64,000 bases of DNA from CAVYTF01 sp963771435 (lineage in GTDB: Bacteria; Bacteroidota; Bacteroidia; Chitinophagales; Chitinophagaceae). The stretch's first letter is position 1. Every line of letters starts with the position of its first letter. Under the pieces are notes generated by a model that searched no databases, was not told the origin of the DNA, and worked only from the letters and a program-made list of their open reading frames with translations. The DNA lies in contig CAVYTF010000030.1 of NCBI GenBank assembly GCA_963771435.1, forward strand, positions 1 through 64,000. Reading direction: 5' to 3'. Made by a program: the position numbers and the translations under genes. Below are positions 45,824 to 54,973 of this stretch, piece after piece.

Positions 45824-46975
45824 ATGGCTAAAAGAGATTATTACGAGATATTGGGTGTAAGCAAATCCTCATCTGCCGACGAGATAAAAAAAGCATACCG
45901 CAAAACTGCCATGCAGTTCCATCCCGATCGCAACCCGGGCGACAAAGCTTCAGAAGAAAAATTTAAAGAAGCCGCTGAGGCCTATGAAGTGTTGAGTGAT
46001 GACGATAAAAAGGCTAAATATGACCGTTATGGCCACCAAGCTTTTGCGTCGGGCAGTTCAGGATTTCACAATACAAATGCGCAGGATATATTTAGCCATT
46101 TTGGAGACATTTTTGGAGACGATAGTGTTTTTGGAAACTTTTTTGGCGGCAGCAGAGGAGGAGGAACTTCGCGTGGGGGTGGTACGCGTGGAAGCAACCT
46201 GCGGATAAAACTGAAATTGAACTTTGAGGAAATGTCAAAAGGCGTTACCAAAAACATCAAAGTAAAAAAATATGTTCCCTGCAATGTTTGTAACGGAACA
46301 GGCGCAAAAGATAGAAGCAGTATTCAAACATGCAAAACCTGCGGCGGCAGTGGCCAGGTTAGAAAAGTGACGAATACCTTTCTTGGGCAAATGCAAACAG
46401 TGACCACCTGCCCAGCCTGCAATGGCGAAGGTTCAACTGTTACGGCCAAATGCGGCAATTGCAAGGGCGAAGGAAGAATGTATGGCGAAGAAACTGTGAA
46501 TGTAGATATTCCTGCAGGTGTTCAGGAAGGGATGCAGTTGAGTTTAAGTGGCAAAGGCAATGCAGGAGAACGAGGCGGTGCTCCCGGAGACTTGCTTATT
46601 TTAATTGAGGAAGAAGCACATAAAGACCTACATCGGGATGGGCTGAATGTTGCTTATGAATTGCATCTTTCCTTTAGCGACGCAGCTTTTGGAACACAGG
46701 TGGAAGTGCCCACCATTGACGGCAAAGCAAAAATAAAAGTGCCGCCGGGAACGCAAAGTGGCAAGGTGTTTCGCCTGAAAGGCAAAGGCTTTCCTGAAGT
46801 AAATGGCTACCAGCGCGGTGATCAGTTAATATATGTGAGCATTTGGACTCCTCAAAACTTAACTTCGGAAGAGAAAACTATGCTTGAAAAGCTTGGCAAT
46901 AGCCCCAACTTCAAACCGCAGCAGTTAAAAAGCGAAAAAAACTTTTTTGAAAAGGTGAAAGAAGTATTCTCATAG
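45824..46975 (+). CDS. dnaJ: Chaperone DnaJ
   Basis: Class A J-protein, 383 residues. The J domain has HPD at residues 33-35. A G/F-rich region follows (FGGSRGGGTSRGGGTRG). Four zinc-finger repeats are present: CNVCNGTG, CKTCGGSG, CPACNGEG and CGNCKGEG. The substrate-binding domains end at LKSEKNFFEKVKEVF. It stimulates DnaK ATPase and delivers unfolded clients. It follows grpE and precedes murB by 11 bp. Confidence 0.97.
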   Translation: MAKRDYYEILGVSKSSSADEIKKAYRKTAMQFHPDRNPGDKASEEKFKEAAEAYEVLSDDDKKAKYDRYGHQAFASGSSGFHNTNAQDIFSHFGDIFGDDSVFGNFFGGSRGGGTSRGGGTRGSNLRIKLKLNFEEMSKGVTKNIKVKKYVPCNVCNGTGAKDRSSIQTCKTCGGSGQVRKVTNTFLGQMQTVTTCPACNGEGSTVTAKCGNCKGEGRMYGEETVNVDIPAGVQEGMQLSLSGKGNAGERGGAPGDLLILIEEEAHKDLHRDGLNVAYELHLSFSDAAFGTQVEVPTIDGKAKIKVPPGTQSGKVFRLKGKGFPEVNGYQRGDQLIYVSIWTPQNLTSEEKTMLEKLGNSPNFKPQQLKSEKNFFEKVKEVFS

Positions 46976-46986
46976 TATTTTGCAGG

Positions 46987-48024
46987 ATGCTTATTCAGCA
47001 AAATATTTCATTAAGATCCTTCAATACTTTCGGCATTGATGCCAATGCAAAATATTTCGCAGCTTTTTCTTCTTGCGATGAATTAGAAAATCTGCTGCAT
47101 CAGGTTTCTTCCCTGTCATCTGTCAACCAACATCTGTCAACTTTTCTTCTGGGTGGCGGTAGCAATATTTTATTCACCCAAAACTTCAACGGGCTTGTTT
47201 TAAAAAATGAGATCAGGGGAATTGGGCTTGTAAGGGAGGATACTGACTTCTTCTATGTAAAAGCCGCGGCCGGTGAGCAATGGTACAGCTTTGTGATGCA
47301 CTGCATCGAAAATAATTATGCGGGAATAGAAAACCTGAGCCTTATTCCCGGCTGTGTTGGTGCGGCTCCTATGCAGAATATCGGCGCTTATGGTGTGGAA
47401 ATAAAAGATGTGTTTGAAGAACTGGAAGCCTTTCGTATACGCGATAAAACAATAGTAAAATTTAACCTCAGCGACTGCGCATTTGGCTACCGCGAAAGCG
47501 TTTTTAAAAGAAAATATAAAGGGGAGTTTGTTATCCTGAATGTAACTTTCCGTCTTAGAAAGAAACCCATGTTCAATACTTCTTACGGCGCTATTGAAGA
47601 AGAATTGGCAAAAACGAATGTTTCGGAATTATCCATCCGCGCAATTTCGCAGGCGGTTATCAATATCCGTAGCAGCAAACTACCCGACCCAAAACTCATC
47701 GGCAATGCCGGAAGCTTTTTTAAAAATCCAACTATCTCCACTGAACAATTGCAGGAACTCCAACAAACTTATCCCGCCATTCCAAATTATCCCGCAGATA
47801 ATAATGCTCAAAACAGAAAAATTGCTGCGGGCTGGCTTATCGAACAATGCGGTTGGAAAGGTTTCCGTGAAGGCGATGCGGGATGCCATGCAAAACAGGC
47901 ATTGGTCTTAGTAAATTACGGTAATGCCACCGGCGCAGAAATTCTTTCATTAAGCCAAAAAATAATTGGCAGTGTAAATATCAAATTCGGGATCGATCTG
48001 GAAAGAGAAGTGAATATTGTCTAA
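46987..48024 (+). CDS. murB: UDP-N-acetylenolpyruvoylglucosamine reductase
   Basis: FAD enzyme reducing UDP-GlcNAc-enolpyruvate to UDP-MurNAc in peptidoglycan synthesis. NISLRSFNTFGIDANA opens the protein. FLLGGGSNILFTQNF and GAAPMQNIGAYGVEIKDV bind FAD; the catalytic Ser and Glu regions are GNAGSFFKNP and the C-terminal end. The length of 345 residues and the YRESVF loop fit type I MurB. Ahead of LGGGSN a segment (SLSSVNQHLST) coded by a heptamer element (47113-47142) looks inserted. It is in line with dnaJ. Confidence 0.95.
   Translation: MLIQQNISLRSFNTFGIDANAKYFAAFSSCDELENLLHQVSSLSSVNQHLSTFLLGGGSNILFTQNFNGLVLKNEIRGIGLVREDTDFFYVKAAAGEQWYSFVMHCIENNYAGIENLSLIPGCVGAAPMQNIGAYGVEIKDVFEELEAFRIRDKTIVKFNLSDCAFGYRESVFKRKYKGEFVILNVTFRLRKKPMFNTSYGAIEEELAKTNVSELSIRAISQAVINIRSSKLPDPKLIGNAGSFFKNPTISTEQLQELQQTYPAIPNYPADNNAQNRKIAAGWLIEQCGWKGFREGDAGCHAKQALVLVNYGNATGAEILSLSQKIIGSVNIKFGIDLEREVNIV
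47113..47142. repeat. TGTCAAC-type heptamer element inside murB
   Basis: CTGTCATCTGTCAAC followed by CAACATCTGTCAACT. It matches the reverse complement of the intergenic segment 63499-63528 at 25 of 30 positions. It is in frame within murB. Confidence 0.7.
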
Positions 48025-48045
48025 GAAAGTATTTGTGAAAGATCA

Positions 48046-48498
48046 TTACGCCACGCCATTAAACCCAAAAAGTATAAATTTCAATTGCTTTAAATTTATT
48101 TCAGCCTGAAAAAAACATTCTCCTCCGTCAGAAACCATTATAAATTTTTTTTGCCAATTATCAAACTGTCTGCAAAATCCATTTATAAATATAACCTTTT
48201 CTCCGCTTTTATTAATAGCTGGAATAAGTTGCATTTTATATTTCTCAAATGCCACCCTTGTTGTCTCTTCTTTCAACTTTTTCCTTAACATTTTCAAAAT
48301 AGTATCTATTTCTTCATGTGTTAATGAACTGGCTTGATAAGTACTATCAAAGACTTTTGATTTTAATTCTTTTAGAATAACAAAAGATGGTGTCGTGTCT
48401 TTAACTTGATCCTTATACCCATACGGCAAAGGAATGCTTGGATTTTGCCCAAAGGAAATAATAGGAAACAATGCTAACACGATCATGAGTTTCATCAT
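48046..48498 (-). CDS. Secreted protein of unknown function, 150 residues
   Basis: An exported protein (signal peptide MMKLMIVLALFPIISFG). The C-terminal half has a pattern seen in small secreted Bacteroidota proteins: KVIFINGFCRQFDNWQKKFI, MVSDGGECFFQAEINLK and FGFNGVA, with Cys in two places. The function of that group is unknown to me. It converges with murB and lies downstream of the paralogue B gene on the same strand. Confidence 0.6.
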   Translation of the reverse strand: MMKLMIVLALFPIISFGQNPSIPLPYGYKDQVKDTTPSFVILKELKSKVFDSTYQASSLTHEEIDTILKMLRKKLKEETTRVAFEKYKMQLIPAINKSGEKVIFINGFCRQFDNWQKKFIMVSDGGECFFQAEINLKQLKFILFGFNGVA

Positions 48499-48537
48499 CG
48501 TTACATTTTAATTTCAAAAGTAACTATAAAAATCCTC

Positions 48538-49236
48538 TCACACATTCCCATACACCGAAACCATCACCACATTGCTCCAACTGCCGGCCTGCTGGTTCTC
48601 ATATATATAAATAACCCGGTATTTCCATGAAACAACCACGCCGCCGGCGGGCAGCGCAGCCTGATCCAACCACGCGGGGTGTAGGCTCACGCCGGCAAAT
48701 TGATAGCCGTTGCCGTCATTTCTATCTTTCCATATTTCAAAACCCTCATATTTGCCTTTTTTGCAGCGCAGCAGTGGGTGGCCGCCTTGCGCAAGCTTCA
48801 CTTTAAGCACGGGATTGCCTGCCTGCGGATCAAAATTTGTTTCGGATTTAATAATGCCAAGCCCCTTACCGATGTTCTCCGTAAAATTGCCGCTGCGCAC
48901 GCAGTCCTGTATCAAACTTGCAAACTGCGCCTGCGCGTTGGCGCTTGTCACAGGCGGCGGCGCGGTTGCGAAAACCGGCGGCAAAGGCACAGCGCCCAAT
49001 ATTTTTTTGCCGTCGCCACGCCGCAGCATTTTTTTATACTGAACGTAGTTGCGCGCATAATTGCGGGCTGTTTTGTGTGCATCAGCAACAAACTTTACAA
49101 GTTCATTTGTTGCCTGCAGCTTAGTTATTTTGTCGGGGTCAAGGCCAAACTGAACGGCAAAACTGCCCACTTTGCCACAAAAAAAGTCTAGCTGTTTATT
49201 AAAGGCAATGTCCGAAACTTCAATGTAAGTTTTCAT
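48538..49236 (-). CDS. Unknown two-domain protein, paralogue B (232 residues)
   Basis: The same length and layout as the protein at 16465-17163: helical N-terminus, Pro-rich linker (VPLPPVFATAPPPV), conserved SANAQAQFASLIQDCV, and a beta domain with AQGGHPLL, SLHP, NQQAGSWSN and SVYGNV. More than half of the positions are identical by eye. The regions that differ most are the N-terminal helices. It has no signal peptide. Array 8 begins 53 bp upstream of its start, just as arrays 3 and 4 precede paralogue A. Function unknown. Confidence 0.8.
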   Translation of the reverse strand: MKTYIEVSDIAFNKQLDFFCGKVGSFAVQFGLDPDKITKLQATNELVKFVADAHKTARNYARNYVQYKKMLRRGDGKKILGAVPLPPVFATAPPPVTSANAQAQFASLIQDCVRSGNFTENIGKGLGIIKSETNFDPQAGNPVLKVKLAQGGHPLLRCKKGKYEGFEIWKDRNDGNGYQFAGVSLHPAWLDQAALPAGGVVVSWKYRVIYIYENQQAGSWSNVVMVSVYGNV

Positions 49237-49288
49237 TTAAAAAGGATGATTTTTATTGCCAAAATAAGGGCTTCCAGCGCTTTCGTTT

Positions 49289-49490
49289 CAATTATTATTG
49301 TGCAAAATAATGTTATTATTGTTAGTAATATTGATATTATTTAAAATAATATCAATATTACCATTTAAAATAATGATATTATTATTATTAATAACAGTAT
49401 TATTTTAAAAAATAATTGTATTATTAACAGTAATATTGATATTATCAACAATAATAACAATATTATCTCCAATAATAATGATAACCTGAA
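49289..49490. repeat. 21-bp tandem array 8, almost only A and T
   Basis: A short ATATTA-like core (GATATTA, AATATTA, AGTATTA, TGTATTA) starts at 49312, 49333, 49354, 49375, 49396, 49417, 49438, 49459 and ends with GATAACC at 49480, always 21 bp apart. The remainder of each unit is AT-rich but not conserved in order. Very low complexity makes it the weakest array by eye, yet the phase is exact. Bases 49491-49560 contain nothing else. Confidence 0.8.
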
Positions 49491-49560
49491 GCTGTTTAGG
49501 TATATAAGTTCAGAAATAAATAAGGGGAAAGGCAAGATAATAAGGATAGATCAGCAATTT

Positions 49561-50078
49561 TTAATAACCGCTATAACTCGAAATTTCTTTTGCTAAATAT
49601 TCTTGTGATAAGCTGAACCCAACCATATAAGCTGCTGTAATTATTTTATCATTCATCATAAATGGTTTAGCATTTTTTAGTTTATTGGTTGTAATTTTCA
49701 AGTCATTGACGAATTCTTGTCTTTGAAAAGGTGGAATGAAAAAATAAAAACTATCCGTTTTAAGAACATCAAAGTAAAGCATGGTTTTAGCTGATTTGAG
49801 AACTAATGTGTTTTGATCTTTAATTGCCCATGAGCCAGAATCCATATAACTAAAATCCTCCTGCCCCAGAGTTCTTTTCTTAAATGTCATGTTTGGATCA
49901 AGTCTATAATAATCACCAACGCCTATCTCCATTCTAAAAAACCCACCGACAACATCCTGAAATGATATGGGATCAATAACAGTTAAGCCAGCAATATTTT
50001 TATAAACAGATCTATCGCCTGTTTGCCCAAAAACAATTGCCGAAAAGGATAGAAAATTATGATAAAAAATAATTTCAT
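49561..50078 (-). CDS. Secreted protein of unknown function, frameshift in its signal peptide
   Basis: The frame open from about 50050 down to 49561 encodes SAIVFGQTGDRSVYKNIAGL and then VVGGFFRMEIGVGDYYRLD, a mature-protein pattern with GQ at a cleavage site. The ATG at 50078 (MKLFFIII) lies in another frame. One missing base, probably in the A6 run at 50064-50069, would join them to about 172 residues. The body resembles secreted Bacteroidota proteins of about 170 residues; function unknown. The downstream ATG at 49932 would give only 123 residues without export signal. Confidence 0.55.
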
Positions 50079-50174
50079 GGCATAAATGTATTTATAAAAT
50101 GAAAGATGCTCACGTTTTCCTTTTTCCTTTTTAATTTTTACTTCTTACTTTGTCACCCTTTAGAAAAATAAAAT

Positions 50175-50999
50175 ATGGCATCCCAACTTTTGCAAAATTT
50201 ACAGGAAACCGCAGCTTATATTAAGGAAATTTATCCCGAAAATATCACCGCAGCCATTGTGCTGGGCAGTGGGCTTGGCAATTTTGCTTCGCATATAAAT
50301 ATTGAAAAGGAAATTAGTTATGGGGAAATTCCTCATTTTCCTGTCAGCACCGTGAAGGGTCATAGCGGCAAGCTGCTTTTTGGCGAAGTGGGCGGCAAAA
50401 AGATAATGGCAATGGCAGGCCGTTTCCATTTTTATGAGGGCTACACGCCGCAGCAGGTTTCTTATCCCATCCGCGTGATGAAAATGCTGGGCATAAACAC
50501 GCTTTTTCTCTCCAACGCCGCCGGAAGTGTGAACCCCGGTTTCAAGGTTGGCGACCTGATGGTTATTACAGACCACATTAGTTTTTTTACAATCAACCCA
50601 TTAATCGGGGAGAATGAAGATTCCCTCGGCACACGTTTCCCCGACATGAGCGAACCTTACAGCAAACGACTAGTTGCAAAAGCGAAGGCCATTGGAAAGA
50701 ATTTGGGTTATGATTTAAAAGAAGGCGTTTACACCGCTGTTACCGGCCCCACTTTTGAAACCCGCGCAGAATATAGGCTGATAAAAGCAGTTGGCGGCGA
50801 CGCTGTCGGCATGAGCACCGTTCAGGAAAACATTGTGGCTGTGCATGGCGGCATGGAGGTTTTTGCCGTAAGCGTCATCACCGACCTTGGCATCCGCGAA
50901 GACGAAACACCCATCACCCATGAAGAGGTGCTCGCCGCCGCAAAAGAAGCAGAACCAAAGCTGGCGGGATTGTTTATTGAGATGATCGCGGGTTTATAA
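50175..50999 (+). CDS. Purine nucleoside phosphorylase
   Basis: A 274-residue trimeric-type PNP (PunA/DeoD-I group). AAIVLGSGLGNFA is the phosphate loop; STVKGHSGKLLFGE and GRFHFYEGYTPQQVSYPIRV are conserved; TGPTFETRAEYR and VGMSTVQENIVA bind base and ribose. It phosphorolyses inosine and guanosine for salvage. The start ATG is at 50175, with heptamer-like TTTTTACTTCTTAC text before it. No operon partner on this strand is evident other than the porin gene, 93 bp on. Confidence 0.95.
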   Translation: MASQLLQNLQETAAYIKEIYPENITAAIVLGSGLGNFASHINIEKEISYGEIPHFPVSTVKGHSGKLLFGEVGGKKIMAMAGRFHFYEGYTPQQVSYPIRVMKMLGINTLFLSNAAGSVNPGFKVGDLMVITDHISFFTINPLIGENEDSLGTRFPDMSEPYSKRLVAKAKAIGKNLGYDLKEGVYTAVTGPTFETRAEYRLIKAVGGDAVGMSTVQENIVAVHGGMEVFAVSVITDLGIREDETPITHEEVLAAAKEAEPKLAGLFIEMIAGL

Positions 51000-51092
51000 T
51001 TTTTACTTTTTACTTTTTCCTTCGTAGTAGGTTTATCTTTTCATTCACAGCTTTCGCTTTACTTTGCAGGCAGGCTGGTGCCGCACATTTCC

Positions 51093-53135
51093 ATGGTCAT
51101 ACTAAAGCATTTTATTTCCTTTTTCATAGCTCTGTTTCTTATAGCTTTTGCGGTTAATGCGCAGGTGTCTCCTGACATAACCAATAAGATGACTTTTGAC
51201 AGCCAGGGGAATATTATTAAAAAAGACAGCGCCAACAATAAACTGCAGCACCGCGACCCGTTGGCTGATTCTATCACTATTTCCTACCGCTATTTCGATT
51301 CTACCCGAAACAGGAAGCTGGATTCAAGCATCAACGATTTTTATACGCGTTTTCCTGTGCCTTATAACTATGCAGATCTTGGCAATTTTGGCACTGCGGC
51401 TCATTCGCTTTTCTTTGACCCCATCCTGAAGCCCGGCTGGGATGCCGGTTTTCATTCTTATGATATATATGATTATAAAGTTGAGGATTCTAAATTTTTT
51501 CAAAGCACCCGGCCTTATACCGAACTTGGCTATTTACTCGGCAGCAGCGGTGAACAAATGATCGATATCATCCACACCCAAAAGCGCAAAAAGAATTTTG
51601 ATTTCACTTTTCAGTACCGTTTTATTAATTCCCCGGGCGTTTTTAAAAGCCAGTACACCAATACCAACAACATACGCTTTAACGCCTCCTATCAAAGCAC
51701 TAATAAACGTTATGGTTTTTATTTAATTTTTATTTCCAATAAAATACAATCCGGGGAAAATGGAGGTATAGATTCTGTTTCGCAGTTAACCAACCTTGGC
51801 ACGGGCGCTTTGAGCAGCCCTTTCCAGGTGCCGACGCATTTAGGGGTGAACTCTTCTCCAAGCCGCAACTTCTTTGATACCTATATCCCAACCGGCACTT
51901 TCTATAAGGAAAATACTTTTTTGTTAAGGCAGTACTATGATTTTGGGCAAAAAGATTCCATCGTTACAGATTCTGTTACCTACAAACTGTTTTATCCAAG
52001 GCTGCGCCTGCAATATACTTTTACTTATAGCGCTTACACATACAGCTATGAGGATGACCAGGCAAACGATACAGATTATCTGAAATTTTATGACTATAGG
52101 GATGCCAACTACAGCTTTTATGATACCATTCGCCTGCAGGACAGGTGGCATGTATTTAATAACGAGTTCAGCATTATTTCTTATCCTGAAAAAAATAACC
52201 AGAACCAGTATTTAAAATTAAGTGCGGCCATTCAATCACTGAGCGGCGCTTTTGATTATACCAATTATCCTATCATAAACGAAAAGAATATTTACACTTC
52301 CGCGGAATATAGAAACCGTACGCGCAACCAGAAGTGGGATGTGGAGGCGAATGGGCAGCTATATCTTACGGGTACTTATTTGGGGGATTATTCGGCATAT
52401 ATAAGCCTGAAAAGATTATTGAGCAAAAAGCTTGGCTCACTGCAAATAGGCTTCCAGGACGTAAACCGAACGCCGTCTTATATTTTTGAGGCGCCTACAT
52501 CTTTCCCCATCATCCCTGGCGGGAATTATAATAAGGAGAATATTGCAAAACTTTTTGCCGTAATAAATATCCCACAGCAGAACCTGACGCTTTCAGGCAG
52601 TTATTATGTTGTCACCAACTATGTTTATTTTGACAGCTTCTACACCTCTCAGCAGGATGGTAATCTTTTCAATGTTTTGCACCTGGAAGCGGATAAGAAA
52701 ATTAAAGTAAGCAAGTATTTTAATTATTATGCTGAGGCGCATCTTCAGCAAACAACGCCTAATGCACCCATAAACCTGCCGTTCTTTTTTATCCGCAACC
52801 GTATAGCTTTTGAAGGCAATTTTTACCACAATCTTTTTTTATCAACAGGCTTTGAGGTCACTTATTATTCTCCTTATCATGCGGACGGTTATTCTCCGCT
52901 AACTGGTCAGTTCTTTTATCAGAATACTACCACTATCAGCAATCGCCCGACCGTTAATTATTTTGTTGATTTTCGTATTAAAAGCTTTAAGGCCTTCGTG
53001 CGGGCAGAAAATCTAAACTCGTTTAATTATAATGGAGGTTCATTCGGCTTTACCAGTTATAATTACTCCGCGCCGAATTATCCTGTACATGCTTTTTGGC
53101 TGCGTTTTGGTTTCTGGTGGAGCTTTGTAAATTGA
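51093..53135 (+). CDS. Putative outer-membrane porin, Bacteroidota Porin_10 type
   Basis: About 680 residues. Start chosen at ATG 51093 (MVILKHFISFFIALFLIAFA signal peptide), although GTG 51078 is in frame. The mature part is rich in Tyr/Phe/Ser/Asn with alternating beta strands (KRYGFYLIFISNKIQSGENG, NDTDYLKFYDYRDANYSFYD) and ends with the aromatic HAFWLRFGFWWSFVN, as outer-membrane barrels do. It matches the Bacteroidota putative porin family. Substrate unknown. It is followed after 19 bp by the TlpA-like gene. Confidence 0.75.
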   Translation: MVILKHFISFFIALFLIAFAVNAQVSPDITNKMTFDSQGNIIKKDSANNKLQHRDPLADSITISYRYFDSTRNRKLDSSINDFYTRFPVPYNYADLGNFGTAAHSLFFDPILKPGWDAGFHSYDIYDYKVEDSKFFQSTRPYTELGYLLGSSGEQMIDIIHTQKRKKNFDFTFQYRFINSPGVFKSQYTNTNNIRFNASYQSTNKRYGFYLIFISNKIQSGENGGIDSVSQLTNLGTGALSSPFQVPTHLGVNSSPSRNFFDTYIPTGTFYKENTFLLRQYYDFGQKDSIVTDSVTYKLFYPRLRLQYTFTYSAYTYSYEDDQANDTDYLKFYDYRDANYSFYDTIRLQDRWHVFNNEFSIISYPEKNNQNQYLKLSAAIQSLSGAFDYTNYPIINEKNIYTSAEYRNRTRNQKWDVEANGQLYLTGTYLGDYSAYISLKRLLSKKLGSLQIGFQDVNRTPSYIFEAPTSFPIIPGGNYNKENIAKLFAVINIPQQNLTLSGSYYVVTNYVYFDSFYTSQQDGNLFNVLHLEADKKIKVSKYFNYYAEAHLQQTTPNAPINLPFFFIRNRIAFEGNFYHNLFLSTGFEVTYYSPYHADGYSPLTGQFFYQNTTTISNRPTVNYFVDFRIKSFKAFVRAENLNSFNYNGGSFGFTSYNYSAPNYPVHAFWLRFGFWWSFVN

Positions 53136-53154
53136 GAAACAGTAAAAATTCAAC

Positions 53155-53622
53155 ATGAAACGAACGATTTGTACAATAACCTTTCTATTGTTTTTCTCAT
53201 CAATATTTCCCCAATACGCAAAAGGAAAAATTGCGCCTGAAATATTGTTGCCGGATGCTTCAGGAAAATCAATAGCTCTTTCTTCCTTAAAAGGGAAAGT
53301 AGTATTGATAGATTTTTGGGCGAGTTGGTGTGCGCCTTGCAGGATGAAAAACGAAGCGCTCCACAGTGTATATGATAAGTACAAATTAAAAGGGTTTGAG
53401 ATTTACGGTGTATCGGTGGACTATGAAGCGAGCAATTGGCGGAATGCTGTGCAACAGGATGCCATAAACTGGCTACAGGTGAATGATGCTTACGGCAGAG
53501 TATCGACGCAATGGGCTATACAATATATTCCGCAATCTTATCTGCTTGATAAAGATGGGCGCATGATCGCCATAAATCCGGATGAAAAAAAGCTGGATAA
53601 GCTGCTGCAAAAAATGTTGTAA
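53155..53622 (+). CDS. TlpA/ResA-like periplasmic thioredoxin
   Basis: An exported 155-residue thioredoxin-fold protein. Signal peptide, then APEILLPDASGKSIALSSLK, the redox motif DFWASWCAPCRMKN (CAPC), YGVSVDYEASNW and the cis-Pro region YIPQSYLLDKDGRMI. It reduces disulfides in the envelope, for example in metal-carrying or c-type cytochrome proteins. It lies between a porin and a Met-rich barrel gene, all on one strand with short gaps, so a metal or redox role is plausible. Confidence 0.9.
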   Translation: MKRTICTITFLLFFSSIFPQYAKGKIAPEILLPDASGKSIALSSLKGKVVLIDFWASWCAPCRMKNEALHSVYDKYKLKGFEIYGVSVDYEASNWRNAVQQDAINWLQVNDAYGRVSTQWAIQYIPQSYLLDKDGRMIAINPDEKKLDKLLQKML

Positions 53623-53634
53623 CAAACAAAAGCA

Positions 53635-54969
53635 ATGAAATTCTTTCGGTATGTCTTCCTGTTACTCTCCCTGCAAACGCAGGCGCAGGTTGATCCTGTG
53701 AAAATGGATAGCGCCATGGACATGAGCGGAATGGACATGGGGGATATGAAAGACAGCGCCATGAACATGGGGGGAATGACCAACACTTATTCGCTCTCTT
53801 TGCCCATGAACCGCGATGGTTCTGGTACTTCCTGGAACCCGGACAATAACGCCATGTATATGCTGATGAAGATGAACCCTAAAGGCATGTGGATGTTTCA
53901 TGGCAGTATTTTTCTACGATATAATGACCAGCAACTAACTGATAAAACCTCGCGCAGCGGCGCTAAAATAGACGCGCCCAATTGGTTCATGGCTATGTAT
54001 AACCGGCAGGTGGGCAGCAGCGGTCTTTTCAACTTCACTTCCATGATAAGCCTTGACCCTCTTACAGTTGGCGGCAACGGCTACCCGCTATTGTTTCAAA
54101 CAGGAGAATCTTATAATGGGAAACCGCTTGTGGACAGGCAACATCCGCACGATTTGTTCTCTAACTTGAGTGTAGCCTATACCCAACGTATCAACAAAAA
54201 GATGGATGTATTTGCTTATTTCGGTTATCCCGGCGAACCTGCCATTGGGCCAGTGGCTTTTATGCACCGCCTTTCCGCTATGGACGACCCTGACGCGCCC
54301 ATAAGCCATCACTGGCAGGATGCCACGCATATTACTTTTGGTGTGGCAACTATCGGGTTCAGGTACGATAAACTAAAATTGGAAATATCTGATTTCACCG
54401 GCCGCGAGCCTGATGAGAACCGCTACAACTTTGACCCCATGCGGTTTGACAGCTACTCTTACCGCGTTTCTTACAACCCTTCTGATGCCTTTGCATTGCA
54501 GTTTTCGCAGGCATATATAAAAAGCCCCGAGGCTTTATATCCTGATGAAAATGTGTGGCGATATACTGCTTCGGCTATTTACTCCACACCTGTGAAAAAT
54601 GAAAAATATATTGCCGCTTCTCTTGTGTGGGGAATGAACGATGAAGGAAATGACAATAAAACAAATTCAATTTTGCTGGAGATAAAAAAGCAGCTTAAAA
54701 AGCAGTCTGTCTACAGCCGCTACGAGTTTGTACAGAAAAATGCGCAGGAACTTGATTTTACAGATAAGCCCGAAAAGACCATTTACAATATCAACACACT
54801 CACTGTGGGAACAAACCGCCAGCTTTTAAAAGCCCATTCTATTGTGCTGCTTGCCGGCTTACAGATTGCGGCTTATTTACCGCCGCCTTCTTTACAAAAC
54901 CTATATGGCAACCTTCCATTAGCAGGAGAAATTTATCTGCAATTGCGCCCTCAACTTTCGGGAAACTAA
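53635..54969 (+). CDS. Outer-membrane barrel protein with Met-rich N-terminus
   Basis: A 444-residue exported protein. Behind the signal peptide is a Met/Asp cluster (DSAMDMSGMDMGDMKDSAMN) like copper-binding Met motifs, a second run (NAMYMLMKMNPKGMWMFHG), and conserved DRQHPHDLFSN. Alternating hydrophobic strands follow to LYGNLPLAGEIYLQLRPQ, consistent with a beta barrel. A copper tolerance or uptake function is my inference from the Met and His clusters. It directly follows the TlpA-like gene (12 bp). No family name assigned with certainty. Confidence 0.7.
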   Translation: MKFFRYVFLLLSLQTQAQVDPVKMDSAMDMSGMDMGDMKDSAMNMGGMTNTYSLSLPMNRDGSGTSWNPDNNAMYMLMKMNPKGMWMFHGSIFLRYNDQQLTDKTSRSGAKIDAPNWFMAMYNRQVGSSGLFNFTSMISLDPLTVGGNGYPLLFQTGESYNGKPLVDRQHPHDLFSNLSVAYTQRINKKMDVFAYFGYPGEPAIGPVAFMHRLSAMDDPDAPISHHWQDATHITFGVATIGFRYDKLKLEISDFTGREPDENRYNFDPMRFDSYSYRVSYNPSDAFALQFSQAYIKSPEALYPDENVWRYTASAIYSTPVKNEKYIAASLVWGMNDEGNDNKTNSILLEIKKQLKKQSVYSRYEFVQKNAQELDFTDKPEKTIYNINTLTVGTNRQLLKAHSIVLLAGLQIAAYLPPPSLQNLYGNLPLAGEIYLQLRPQLSGN

Positions 54970-54973
54970 AGAG

